A stretch of 64,000 bases of DNA from Alphaproteobacteria bacterium. GTDB taxonomy: Bacteria > Pseudomonadota > Alphaproteobacteria > Micavibrionales > Micavibrionaceae. Shown piece by piece: positions 7,010-14,398 of this stretch. The stretch is taken from positions 372,001 through 436,000 of the forward strand of contig WGMJ01000003.1 of the NCBI GenBank assembly GCA_016125135.1, read 5' to 3'. Position numbers and translations under genes: made by a program. Position 1 is the first letter of the stretch, and each line of letters begins with the position of its first letter. The notes under the pieces are model-generated. The model was not told the origin of the DNA, ran no database searches, and saw nothing but the letters and a program-made list of their open reading frames with translations.

Positions 7010-8836
7010 CTACTCCACCGTCACAGACTTTGCAAGGTTGCGGGGTTGGTCAACATCCGTGCCTTTAATAACGGCTGTATGGTAGGCTAGCAGCTGCACG
7101 GGGATAGCGTAGAGGATCGGCGCCACGAAATCATGCACATGAGGCAACGTCACAGCCCAGCGTGCGGATGATTTCAGCCTTGTGCCGCCTTCAGTATCGG
7201 TAATCAGTAATATTTGTCCGCCCCGCGCTGCGGTTTCCTGAATATTCGAGGCGGTTTTCTCGAACAGATTATCATGCGGAGCCAGCACAACAACGGGCAC
7301 AGTATCATCAATAAGCGCAATCGGGCCGTGCTTCATTTCGCCGGCCGCGTAACCCTCAGCGTGGATATAGGAAATTTCTTTCAGTTTCAGCGCGCCTTCA
7401 AGGGCGAGCGGGTAAAGTGTGCCGCGGCCAAGATAAAGCACATCACGCGCTTCGGCGATATCATGCGCGATTTTCTTGATGTTGCTGCCATGCCCGAGAA
7501 TATCGGCAGCAACTTTGGGGAGACCACGCAGGGCCTCAACTTTTTTCGCAAGTTTTGCACCGTCACATAATTTCTTGGCTTGGGCCGCGCCGAGCGCAAT
7601 ACAGGCCAGCGTTGTGAGTTGTGTCGTAAAGGCTTTTGTGGAGGCGACGCCGATCTCTGGTCCTGCGAGCGTATGCACAACAAAGTCACTCTCGCGCTCG
7701 ATTGTGCTTTCGATTGTATTCACAATCGAAAGGATCTTTTGCCCCTGGCGCTTGCAGTAACGCAAGGCTTCAAGTGTATCGAGTGTTTCACCGGATTGGG
7801 ACACGAACACAGCCACGCCACCTTCTGGCATTGGTGCTTCGCGGTAACGGAATTCAGAGGCGATATCAACCTCGCATGAAATGCGCGCGGTTTGCTCGAG
7901 CCAGTATTTGGCAACCATACAGGCTAAATAAGCAGTGCCACAGGCAACAAGCGTCACGCGCGGCGCTTTCACAAGCGCTTCAATAATTTCAGGGCTGATG
8001 CTGATATTCCCAGTTGCGGGGTTGATGAGTGTATTCAGCGTATCAGCAATAACGCTGGGCTGTTCGTAAATTTCTTTCAGCATGAAATGCTTGTATTCGC
8101 CCTTGTCGGTGGTGGTGCCGCTTTGTGCGGTCATACGGATGGGGCGTTGCACAGGCTTGTTATCATTCGTGTAAATATTCGCGCCCTCATGGGTGATGAC
8201 AACGCGGTCACCATCTTCAAGGAAGGTGATTTTGCGTGTTAAGGGCGCAAGTGCGTATGAGTCAGAGGCGAGGAACATTTCCCCTTCACCGTAACCCACA
8301 GCCAAAGGCGTACCCTGACGCACGCCGATCAGCATATTATTTTCACCTGCGAATAAAAGGACAACCGCGTAAGCACCTTCAAGCTTGTTAAAGGTAGATG
8401 TTGCGGCTTCCTGCGGGCTTTGGCCTTGCGTCAAATAATGCGTGACAAGATGCGCAATGACTTCTGTATCAGTATCGGTTTCAAACCGCACTTGGTGTTG
8501 TTGCAGTTCTTCCTTGAGTGCCGCGTAATTCTCAACAATGCCATTATGAACAACCGCGACTTTTTCTGTGGCGTGCGGGTGCGCGTTTTTCTCGGAAGGG
8601 CCACCATGTGTTGCCCAGCGTGTATGGCCAATACCGGCGGTGCCTGAAAGTGGCTCCTGCTTGATACGGTTTTCCAGGTTAACGAGCTTGCCTTCGGCGC
8701 GGCGGCGCTCGATTTTACCGTCGACTAGCGTGGCAATGCCCGCGGAATCGTATCCGCGATATTCAAGCCTGCGAAGGCCCTCAACCAGATTTTGGGCAAC
8801 ATGATCCTTGCCGAGAATTCCTACAATTCCGCACAT
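7010..8836 (-). CDS. glmS: Glutamine-fructose-6-phosphate aminotransferase (isomerizing)
   Basis: Makes glucosamine-6-phosphate from fructose-6-phosphate and glutamine, the entry to UDP-GlcNAc, peptidoglycan and lipid A. 608 residues from the ATG at 8836. This start is required because Cys2 (MCGIVGILG) is the N-terminal nucleophile; an upstream in-frame extension to 8953 would bury it and overlaps glmU. The glutaminase domain includes HTRWATHG and HNGIVENY. Two SIS sugar-isomerase domains follow (TLVACGTAY, SQSGETLDT) and the end is DVDQPRNLAKSVTVE. It starts one base after the glmU stop, so the pair is one transcript. Confidence 0.97.
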   Translation of the reverse strand: MCGIVGILGKDHVAQNLVEGLRRLEYRGYDSAGIATLVDGKIERRRAEGKLVNLENRIKQEPLSGTAGIGHTRWATHGGPSEKNAHPHATEKVAVVHNGIVENYAALKEELQQHQVRFETDTDTEVIAHLVTHYLTQGQSPQEAATSTFNKLEGAYAVVLLFAGENNMLIGVRQGTPLAVGYGEGEMFLASDSYALAPLTRKITFLEDGDRVVITHEGANIYTNDNKPVQRPIRMTAQSGTTTDKGEYKHFMLKEIYEQPSVIADTLNTLINPATGNISISPEIIEALVKAPRVTLVACGTAYLACMVAKYWLEQTARISCEVDIASEFRYREAPMPEGGVAVFVSQSGETLDTLEALRYCKRQGQKILSIVNTIESTIERESDFVVHTLAGPEIGVASTKAFTTQLTTLACIALGAAQAKKLCDGAKLAKKVEALRGLPKVAADILGHGSNIKKIAHDIAEARDVLYLGRGTLYPLALEGALKLKEISYIHAEGYAAGEMKHGPIALIDDTVPVVVLAPHDNLFEKTASNIQETAARGGQILLITDTEGGTRLKSSARWAVTLPHVHDFVAPILYAIPVQLLAYHTAVIKGTDVDQPRNLAKSVTVE

Positions 8837-8837
8837 G

Positions 8838-10154
8838 CTATTTCTTCTTCCAGTTTTCTTTAGTTGTTTGTTTCTCGCGCGCAATCGCCAGCGCGTCTTT
8901 CGGCACTGTTTCGGTGATTGTACTGCCTGCTGCAAGGTACGCGTTATCTTCAACAGTCACAGGCGCAACAAGGTTAACGTTACAACCCACCATCACATCT
9001 TTACCGATAATGGTTTTATGTTTGTTTTTACCGTCGTAATTCACAGTGACAGCGCCGCAACCGAAATTTGTATTCGCGCCGATTTCCGCGTCACCGACAT
9101 AGGCAAGGTGCGAAACCTTCACACCCTTCTCGAGTTTTGAATTTTTAATTTCAACAAAGTTACCAATCTTGGCATCAGCGCCAATTTCAGCGCCCGGGCG
9201 CAGCCTCACAAACGGACCGACCGTTGCATTCGCTTTAATATGTGCGCCTTCAATATGCGAGAAGGCTTTTAAAATAACATTTTCTTCAATTACTACACCT
9301 GCACCAAAAACAACATGCTGGCCAATAACCGCATCTGCCGCAATTTTTGTATCATGTGCGAAATAAACCGTGTTCGGGTCTTGCAAGGTTACGCCGTTTT
9401 GCATCATTTCAAGGCGTTTTAAATGCTGCCACGCAAGTTCCATCTCTGCCAGTTGTGCGCGGTCGTTCACGCCGCGGAGTTCGTAATAATCACCGCGTGT
9501 TACGCCGCATTGTTCACCTTCAGCCTGCATGATGGGCGGCAAATCTGTGACGTAAAACTCTGCTTTCGCGTTTTCATTTTTAATTTGCGCAAGGCGGTCC
9601 ATCAGCTTCTCGAAGCGGTAAACCGCTAAACCGCTATTGCAGATACGCACGGCGCGTTGCTCGGCGCTCGCGTCCTTCTCTTCAATAATTTCCTTTAACG
9701 TACCGTCACCATTTTGAAAGATACGGCCATAACCTGTTGGCTCGGGCGGTACGAAGGCCAGTATTGTTGCTGCAACATCAAAAGCACGGTGATGTGTTAC
9801 CAGCGCGTTTAATGTATGCGTGCTGACAAGCGGTGTATCGCCGTAAATCATCAGGACGTCACCTGTAAAATCATCAGGGAGTGCGCGTGTGCCGCATTTC
9901 AGCGCGTCGGCCGTCCCCATGGCTTGCGGCTGCACAGTCGAGAAATGGGGCTTTGCCGTTTCTGCAACTTCATCTTGTGAGGGCGCACGAACAACCACAA
10001 TATGCGAGGGCTTCAGGCCTTCGGCAGCCTTGATAACATGTTTGATCATCGGTAGGCCTGCAATTTCATGCATGACCTTGGGCTTTGCGGATTTCATGCG
10101 CGTGCCTTGACCGGCGGCCAGAATAACAACAGCGAGGTTTCTTTTGCTCATCAC
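8838..10154 (-). CDS. glmU: Bifunctional UDP-GlcNAc pyrophosphorylase / GlcN-1-P acetyltransferase
   Basis: 438 residues. The N-terminal nucleotidyltransferase domain has LAAGQGTRMKSAKPKVMH (about residues 12-29) and GDTPLVS. The C-terminal left-handed beta-helix has hexapeptide repeats and KIGNFVEIKNSKL, SHLAYVGDAEIG and NFGCGAVTVNYDG, the acetyltransferase active site. It acetylates glucosamine-1-phosphate and then forms UDP-GlcNAc. It is directly upstream of glmS, so two of the three enzymes from fructose-6-P to UDP-GlcNAc are coupled (glmM not seen). Start MMSK is ambiguous between 10154 and 10151. Confidence 0.97.
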   Translation of the reverse strand: MMSKRNLAVVILAAGQGTRMKSAKPKVMHEIAGLPMIKHVIKAAEGLKPSHIVVVRAPSQDEVAETAKPHFSTVQPQAMGTADALKCGTRALPDDFTGDVLMIYGDTPLVSTHTLNALVTHHRAFDVAATILAFVPPEPTGYGRIFQNGDGTLKEIIEEKDASAEQRAVRICNSGLAVYRFEKLMDRLAQIKNENAKAEFYVTDLPPIMQAEGEQCGVTRGDYYELRGVNDRAQLAEMELAWQHLKRLEMMQNGVTLQDPNTVYFAHDTKIAADAVIGQHVVFGAGVVIEENVILKAFSHIEGAHIKANATVGPFVRLRPGAEIGADAKIGNFVEIKNSKLEKGVKVSHLAYVGDAEIGANTNFGCGAVTVNYDGKNKHKTIIGKDVMVGCNVNLVAPVTVEDNAYLAAGSTITETVPKDALAIAREKQTTKENWKKK

Positions 10155-10184
10155 ATAAGCCTAGCTGTGTTCGCAAAAACGGCA

Positions 10185-10213
10185 ATAACAAAAAATATGA
10201 CGTATTATTGCAA
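10185..10213 (-). promoter_or_regulatory. Possible sigma-70 promoter for glmU-glmS
   Basis: On the minus strand TTGCAA (10213-10208) and TGTTAT (10190-10185) are separated by 17 bases, each matching four of six consensus positions. It lies 31 bases upstream of glmU. Position fits; the match is modest. Confidence 0.3.
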
Positions 10214-10227
10214 AGAGATCTGATAAA

Positions 10228-10380
10228 TCAGGCAGCTTCCGCCATCTGGGCTTTCATTTGTTTTGCGGCCAGCGCATAGCCGCCATCGGCCGCGTCCACG
10301 AAATGGAAATGGTCACGGTCATAGTCAAAAATCAGGCAGGTCATCAAAGCGGCCGGCGCGGTGTGAAGTCCGTAAAATAT
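10228..10380 (-). CDS. C-terminal part of the DUF3095 protein in the -1 frame
   Basis: Fifty codons in the -1 frame relative to the upstream gene, entered at the A8 run (10387-10380 on the minus strand). They read IFYGLHTAPAALMTCLIFDY and then a segment with HFHFVDAADGGYALAA, ending in AQMAEAA. This matches my recall of the usual end of DUF3095 proteins (H.HF.DGA.GGYA.AA). If translated on its own, ATG 10344 would give 38 residues and overlaps the upstream stop (TGATG). If fused through a -1 slip, the joined protein is 397 residues, close to the family's usual length. No other gene fits this stretch. Confidence 0.7.
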   Translation of the reverse strand: MFYGLHTAPAALMTCLIFDYDRDHFHFVDAADGGYALAAKQMKAQMAEAA

Positions 10381-11420
10381 TTTTTTTGTCCGCGCATATC
10401 TTCCAGATAGGCGCTGAGGCGCTCTTTGCTCTCGGGTGTAATATCCATTGTGATGCGGAGCGCGTTATCGAATTTTATAAAATCAGAATGGGCAACAACC
10501 TCATCCTTGTAAGTGCGGCCGTCAAACCCGCCCATTTTAAAGCCCAAACCTGTTGCTGCGCGCCCGAACGTTGTAATTGCTTGTAGGAAAAAACCATAAA
10601 GAAAACGCTTTGCATCTTTGCGCCCGTAGGTTTTTACCTTTCGCTCACCATCTAACTGGCGGTTATTATTCGAGATTGTGAGTTGTGAAGTGCTCACAGG
10701 TTTCCAGTTTTCTTTTGCGCCGCAAATCGTTGGTAGATGATTGAGTATATCGCGGAAGAGTGCACTATCGCGCGTTACATCACCGGTGCGTCCCGTCACG
10801 ATCAGGCTCACATCAATACCGTTGCGGCTTTTTACAGGTTCCCAGCGACATTCAAATCCTTCAAAACTTGGCGGGTATTGTGCAAGTGAAGCCACATCAA
10901 AATGCGTGGTAGCAGCATAGTGTGTGCCGTTTTGCGGGCATTTGATCCATTGTTCCGCAAGCGAGACTCCTGCACCTGAAAGCGATGTTTGTGACATCAA
11001 GTCAGTTGTTGCGACTTTCGCAATGCGGATATCCCCCCCAGCCTTGCGCGAGGTGCCAACATTCACAAGGCCAACACGCATTTCGAGATCAAAGCAATCA
11101 CGCACCATGTTTGCTGTGCCGTATAAAGCTGCTGCGACTTTTAATTTAAACGACGGGGGAATAAGAAATGTTGCGCCGTCACCACCGAAAATATAACCGA
11201 TTTTCGTTTTATCAACAGCATTGATGACAGCTGTAATTGCACAAGCGCTTGCAATATTCACATCCTTGTAACGCCCTTCGGAGATTGCTTTTGTAGAGCC
11301 TGCAATATCAGCAACCGCAATATACCAGTCATCAGGGACGGGCTCATGCTTTGCAATGTCGCAAAGACCTTCATCAAGTGGAACTGCAGAAAGTGTGGCG
11401 TAAAAGTCTTCGTTTGGCAC
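10344..11420 (-). CDS. DUF3095 protein (adenylate-cyclase-like annotation in the family), ends early in frame 0
   Basis: 358 residues in frame 0. The N-terminal region has WYIAVADIAGSTKAISEGRY and GYIFGGDGATFLIPPS, which fit DUF3095 proteins and resemble class III nucleotide cyclase folds (Asp in VADIAGST, GGDG turn). Enzymatic activity is unproven. After residue 347 (GQKK) frame 0 runs into YFTDFTPRRPL and a stop, which does not look like a conserved end. The homologous end continues in the -1 frame across A AAA AAA (see 10228-10380). Either the gene is frameshifted, the assembly missed one A, or a programmed slip joins the parts. Eleven bases separate it from the DUF3108 gene upstream. Confidence 0.8.
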   Translation of the reverse strand: MPNEDFYATLSAVPLDEGLCDIAKHEPVPDDWYIAVADIAGSTKAISEGRYKDVNIASACAITAVINAVDKTKIGYIFGGDGATFLIPPSFKLKVAAALYGTANMVRDCFDLEMRVGLVNVGTSRKAGGDIRIAKVATTDLMSQTSLSGAGVSLAEQWIKCPQNGTHYAATTHFDVASLAQYPPSFEGFECRWEPVKSRNGIDVSLIVTGRTGDVTRDSALFRDILNHLPTICGAKENWKPVSTSQLTISNNNRQLDGERKVKTYGRKDAKRFLYGFFLQAITTFGRAATGLGFKMGGFDGRTYKDEVVAHSDFIKFDNALRITMDITPESKERLSAYLEDMRGQKKYFTDFTPRRPL

Positions 11421-11430
11421 GGGCGTAATT

Positions 11431-12231
11431 TTAGCGGATACGGTGCATAAAGAAAGTGCCGTAATCGGTTTTTACACGCACTTTGACGGGGAGTTGCAAC
11501 GTGCCTTTATCGGCGGGGTTAAAATTGGCGTACCAAAGTGTCGGGATCGTTCCGTTACGCTTGCCCTGGTCTTGTATATTCATCCAGCCGCGCGCCTTTT
11601 CGTGCCATGCGCCGCCTGTGGGTGTGACCTCGATTGTGCATTCAACCGCATCACCTTCGTAAGCGGCGTATTTATCGGATTTCAGGCGGGTTTGTGCGAC
11701 CGGATTAAAGCCAAGCGCAAAGCGGCGCTTGCCATCAAAAACCTCGTCTTTTACACCACATTCATTTTGCTGCGCCAGTTGTAAAATCTGGTGCAGGGTC
11801 ACAGACAGCATATCAACTGTGCCGTGGCCCAGCTCTTTATCGAGTTTACGATTATCTTTTGGTTTGCCGTTTTCTTCTTCGATGAGGGAAACAAAAGTGC
11901 CGTCTTTCTTGTAGTTATAAATATGGCTCTCGGTATCCTCTTTCCATGTCGCCCATGATTTATGTTGTTCAGGGCGCGGCTTTTCTTTGGTGAGCCATCC
12001 TTTTGTCGCAAACCCGCCTGACCAGGGCACAAGTCTAGCGAGAAAGCCTTTCGTCTGTACCAGTAGTTTGACGTCGTAAAGCTTCTTCGTTTTATCAAGC
12101 TTCAAATCAAGTTCGGCAATGGCGGCGTTAATACCGCCTGCATAAAGTTCGTAAATCGCTTTTTGTGTTTCGGCCTGTGCGGGGGATGCAAATACAAAAC
12201 TGCAAAGCGCAAGGAGGATAAATTTTTTCAT
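11431..12231 (-). CDS. Secreted DUF3108 protein
   Basis: 266 residues with a clear signal peptide ending SPAQA-ET near residue 20. The mature part has a repeated beta pattern typical of DUF3108 periplasmic proteins (YELYAGGINAAIAELDLKL, then KGFLARLVPWSGGFATKGWL), which are thought to be exported beta-rich proteins of unknown role. It starts three bases downstream of the amidase gene, in the same orientation, suggesting a shared transcript and an envelope role. Confidence 0.8.
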   Translation of the reverse strand: MKKFILLALCSFVFASPAQAETQKAIYELYAGGINAAIAELDLKLDKTKKLYDVKLLVQTKGFLARLVPWSGGFATKGWLTKEKPRPEQHKSWATWKEDTESHIYNYKKDGTFVSLIEEENGKPKDNRKLDKELGHGTVDMLSVTLHQILQLAQQNECGVKDEVFDGKRRFALGFNPVAQTRLKSDKYAAYEGDAVECTIEVTPTGGAWHEKARGWMNIQDQGKRNGTIPTLWYANFNPADKGTLQLPVKVRVKTDYGTFFMHRIR

Positions 12232-12234
12232 GCT

Positions 12235-13470
12235 CTATCTATTCTCCAATTTGGTGAAATATCCGTTAATCGCGTTTTTCAGCGCAGCCGCCACTTTTTG
12301 CTGGTGCGCAGGGCTTGCCAGAAGATCGGCCTCCGACCGGTTCGAGAGGAAGCCTGTCTCAACAAGAACAGACGGGATATCAGCGGCTTTTAGAACAGCA
12401 AAGCCTGCGGAGCGGTGTGGGCGCTCGAGGATACGTACACTATTGCCCTTAAAGGCGTTGACCACGTTTAGCGCCAGAAAATTCGACTGATTCATTTTGT
12501 CACGCATCGCCAGATCAATCAGGATATTGGCAACATCTGCGCTCTCGTGGCTCAGATCATAACCAGCGATTACATCGGACAGGTTTTCACGCTCGGCCAG
12601 TTTGGCGGATTGTTCATCAGAAGCTTTTTCGGAAAGTGTATAAACAGATGCGCCACGCGCTTCACCATCCATTGAATCGGCGTGAATGGACACAAACAAA
12701 TCTGCTTTATGTTTACGTGCGAATTTCACACGGTCACCGAGTTTGATAAATGTGTCATCACTGCGCGTCATGACCACTTTATATTTTTCTTCCTGTTCAA
12801 GCGCGCGGCGTAATTGTTTGGCAAGGGAGAGAACAATATTCTTTTCCCATACGCCGTTTTTACCTTTTGCGCCGGGGTCCTGCCCGCCATGACCGGGGTC
12901 TATAACAACAACATATTGTTTTTTCGGTGCGTTTGTAGGGGTGTCATCATAAATAGGGGATGTGTTGGCAGCGGCAGGCTCGATTGTCTGTGGTGCGATT
13001 GAAGGCTGCATTTGCCGGGGCGGCGCATGTGGTGTTGCCTGTGCAACAACACTGCCTTCAGTGCGGTAATCAATCACGATCCGTGGTGGTAATTTTCCTT
13101 CTGCCGTGTTCGCGCTCGCTAAAGAAAAATCAGAAAGCCTTTCAACCGGCGTGCGGAATTGAAATACGATTGCGCGACGCCCCGATTTATCAGGCTGTAC
13201 ACTGATACCTTTCAAATTTGCAGGGTAGGGCTTCTGGATCCTCGAACCCTGAATGTCGGAAAAATAGGGCAGCGAGAGGCGTGCTTCATAGCCCTGATTA
13301 TCCCAGCGGAGCTGATAATCAGCTGCGGGCCCTGCCAGCTCGATAACAATCCGGCTTTTTTCTGCTCCGCCGCCGAAACGGATGCCATTCACGGCAAAAC
13401 CGGCCCCAGCATGGGCTAACACACTGAAGGAAAACAGAAAAACAAGAAAAAGGGCGAGAAAACGACGCAT
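12235..13470 (-). CDS. N-acetylmuramoyl-L-alanine amidase (AmiC type, AMIN + Amidase_3)
   Basis: 411 residues from ATG 13470, which gives a proper signal peptide (MRRFLALFLVFLFSFSVLAHA). The longer reading to 13512 would precede the signal with unlikely residues. An AMIN-like beta domain (about 25-130) directs the enzyme to the septum, a Pro-rich linker follows, then Amidase_3 with VVIDPGHGGQDPGAKGKNG, the Zn-ligand Glu in VWEKN and SIHADSMDGEARG. It cleaves the amide between muramic acid and the stem peptide during daughter-cell separation. Alphaproteobacteria commonly have this gene near rne, as here. Confidence 0.92.
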   Translation of the reverse strand: MRRFLALFLVFLFSFSVLAHAGAGFAVNGIRFGGGAEKSRIVIELAGPAADYQLRWDNQGYEARLSLPYFSDIQGSRIQKPYPANLKGISVQPDKSGRRAIVFQFRTPVERLSDFSLASANTAEGKLPPRIVIDYRTEGSVVAQATPHAPPRQMQPSIAPQTIEPAAANTSPIYDDTPTNAPKKQYVVVIDPGHGGQDPGAKGKNGVWEKNIVLSLAKQLRRALEQEEKYKVVMTRSDDTFIKLGDRVKFARKHKADLFVSIHADSMDGEARGASVYTLSEKASDEQSAKLAERENLSDVIAGYDLSHESADVANILIDLAMRDKMNQSNFLALNVVNAFKGNSVRILERPHRSAGFAVLKAADIPSVLVETGFLSNRSEADLLASPAHQQKVAAALKNAINGYFTKLENR

Positions 13471-13560
13471 TATTAATAAAACGTAGTATGCCAGATTGAA
13501 CCCGCCTGCCAAAAATAATTTGCAATAAAGCCAAGGAATTTTGTATGGTCATTATCCATA

Positions 13561-14016
13561 ATGACAGAAGTAGAGGCCCTCAAGAAAAAATTTAAGACTG
13601 TGCATGCACTTATGCCTGAAAAAAGGCGTGCCGAGCAGTTCGAGATTTTGCAGGCAGAAATTCTGCCGCTTCTACAGATGCAATTCCGCATGAAAGCAGA
13701 GCAGGAGCTCTTGCGCGATGTTTACAATGCCCGTGTTGAAGCCCTGCCTACAACACTTCCTTCGCGAGAGGAAATCGAAGCAAGTATATATGCTAGTCAA
13801 GAAGCAGTTGAAAATGCTGGCCGTGACAGCGTGCACTGGCAAGGGCTTGGTGCTGTCTACGAGACACACGCTAACTTTACTGAAGCGGCTATTGCCTTTT
13901 TCGAGACTGTCGAGCGTGATCTGTACTCAACCTTTGCCAGTTTCAACCAATGGAAGGCCGATCAATACGAAGCGCTGGAAAAGGCACACCGTTTGGCGCA
14001 TCCCACCATTTTCTAA
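13561..14016 (+). CDS. Hypothetical protein, 151 residues
   Basis: Soluble, helix-rich and charged, with no signal peptide or membrane segment. Repeated Glu/Lys/Gln patterns suggest helical bundles. I do not recognise a family. The divergent 90-base gap to the amidase contains TTGCAA (13520-13525) and TATGGT (13544-13549) spaced 18, which would start transcription a few bases before the ATG, and no Shine-Dalgarno sequence is visible. A leaderless message is possible. Confidence 0.6.
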   Translation: MTEVEALKKKFKTVHALMPEKRRAEQFEILQAEILPLLQMQFRMKAEQELLRDVYNARVEALPTTLPSREEIEASIYASQEAVENAGRDSVHWQGLGAVYETHANFTEAAIAFFETVERDLYSTFASFNQWKADQYEALEKAHRLAHPTIF

Positions 14017-14398
14017 TAGACATAACATAAAATCCAGTGAATTTTCTTGCACTTTGAGACGCGACAACTTACATTCAGTGTTGCATAAACGACACACGTG
14101 GTTTTAGCAGCGTATCAGCCAAATGGTCTGGCACATACAGTTTGCCAAGAAACAGGTTTCGCTAGCCGCGATGACGTTGAAACAAAGCGATTAACAGGAT
14201 TATCAACAGGCTTTAACCGGAATTATTTTTTGTGAATCAACCTTTTAACAGATTTACTCTACAGGACTTACGCGACGGTGAAGATATTCGCGCGCGCCTG
14301 TCTTACATTCCGCTCGCCCGATGATCCTCGACTAGCTTTGGTTTTTGACGCCGCGTCGCGAATGCGAACGTAACAAAAGCTATATAAGGATTATACAA
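14017..14398. other. Gene-poor region and probable long rne leader
   Basis: 382 bases between the hypothetical gene and rne. No tRNA, terminator or gene over 60 codons was seen. A possible promoter at 14047-14075 would give a leader of about 315 bases. Inside it lies a 30-codon GTG-started frame (14232-14324) ending with GEDIRARLSYIPLAR. AAGGA at 14386-14390 is the rne ribosome-binding site. RNase E messages in other bacteria have long leaders used for autoregulation, so this leader may do the same. Confidence 0.45.
14047..14075 (+). promoter_or_regulatory. Possible sigma-70 promoter for rne
   Basis: TTGCAC (14047-14052) and TACATT (14070-14075) with a 17-base spacer, each a four-of-six match. 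It is the best pair I found in the region upstream of rne, but not strong. Confidence 0.3.

Noticed and set aside
8837-8953. Longer glmS start at 8953
   Set aside because: It would place 39 residues before the catalytic Cys and overlap glmU; GlmS needs the Cys right after the initiator Met.
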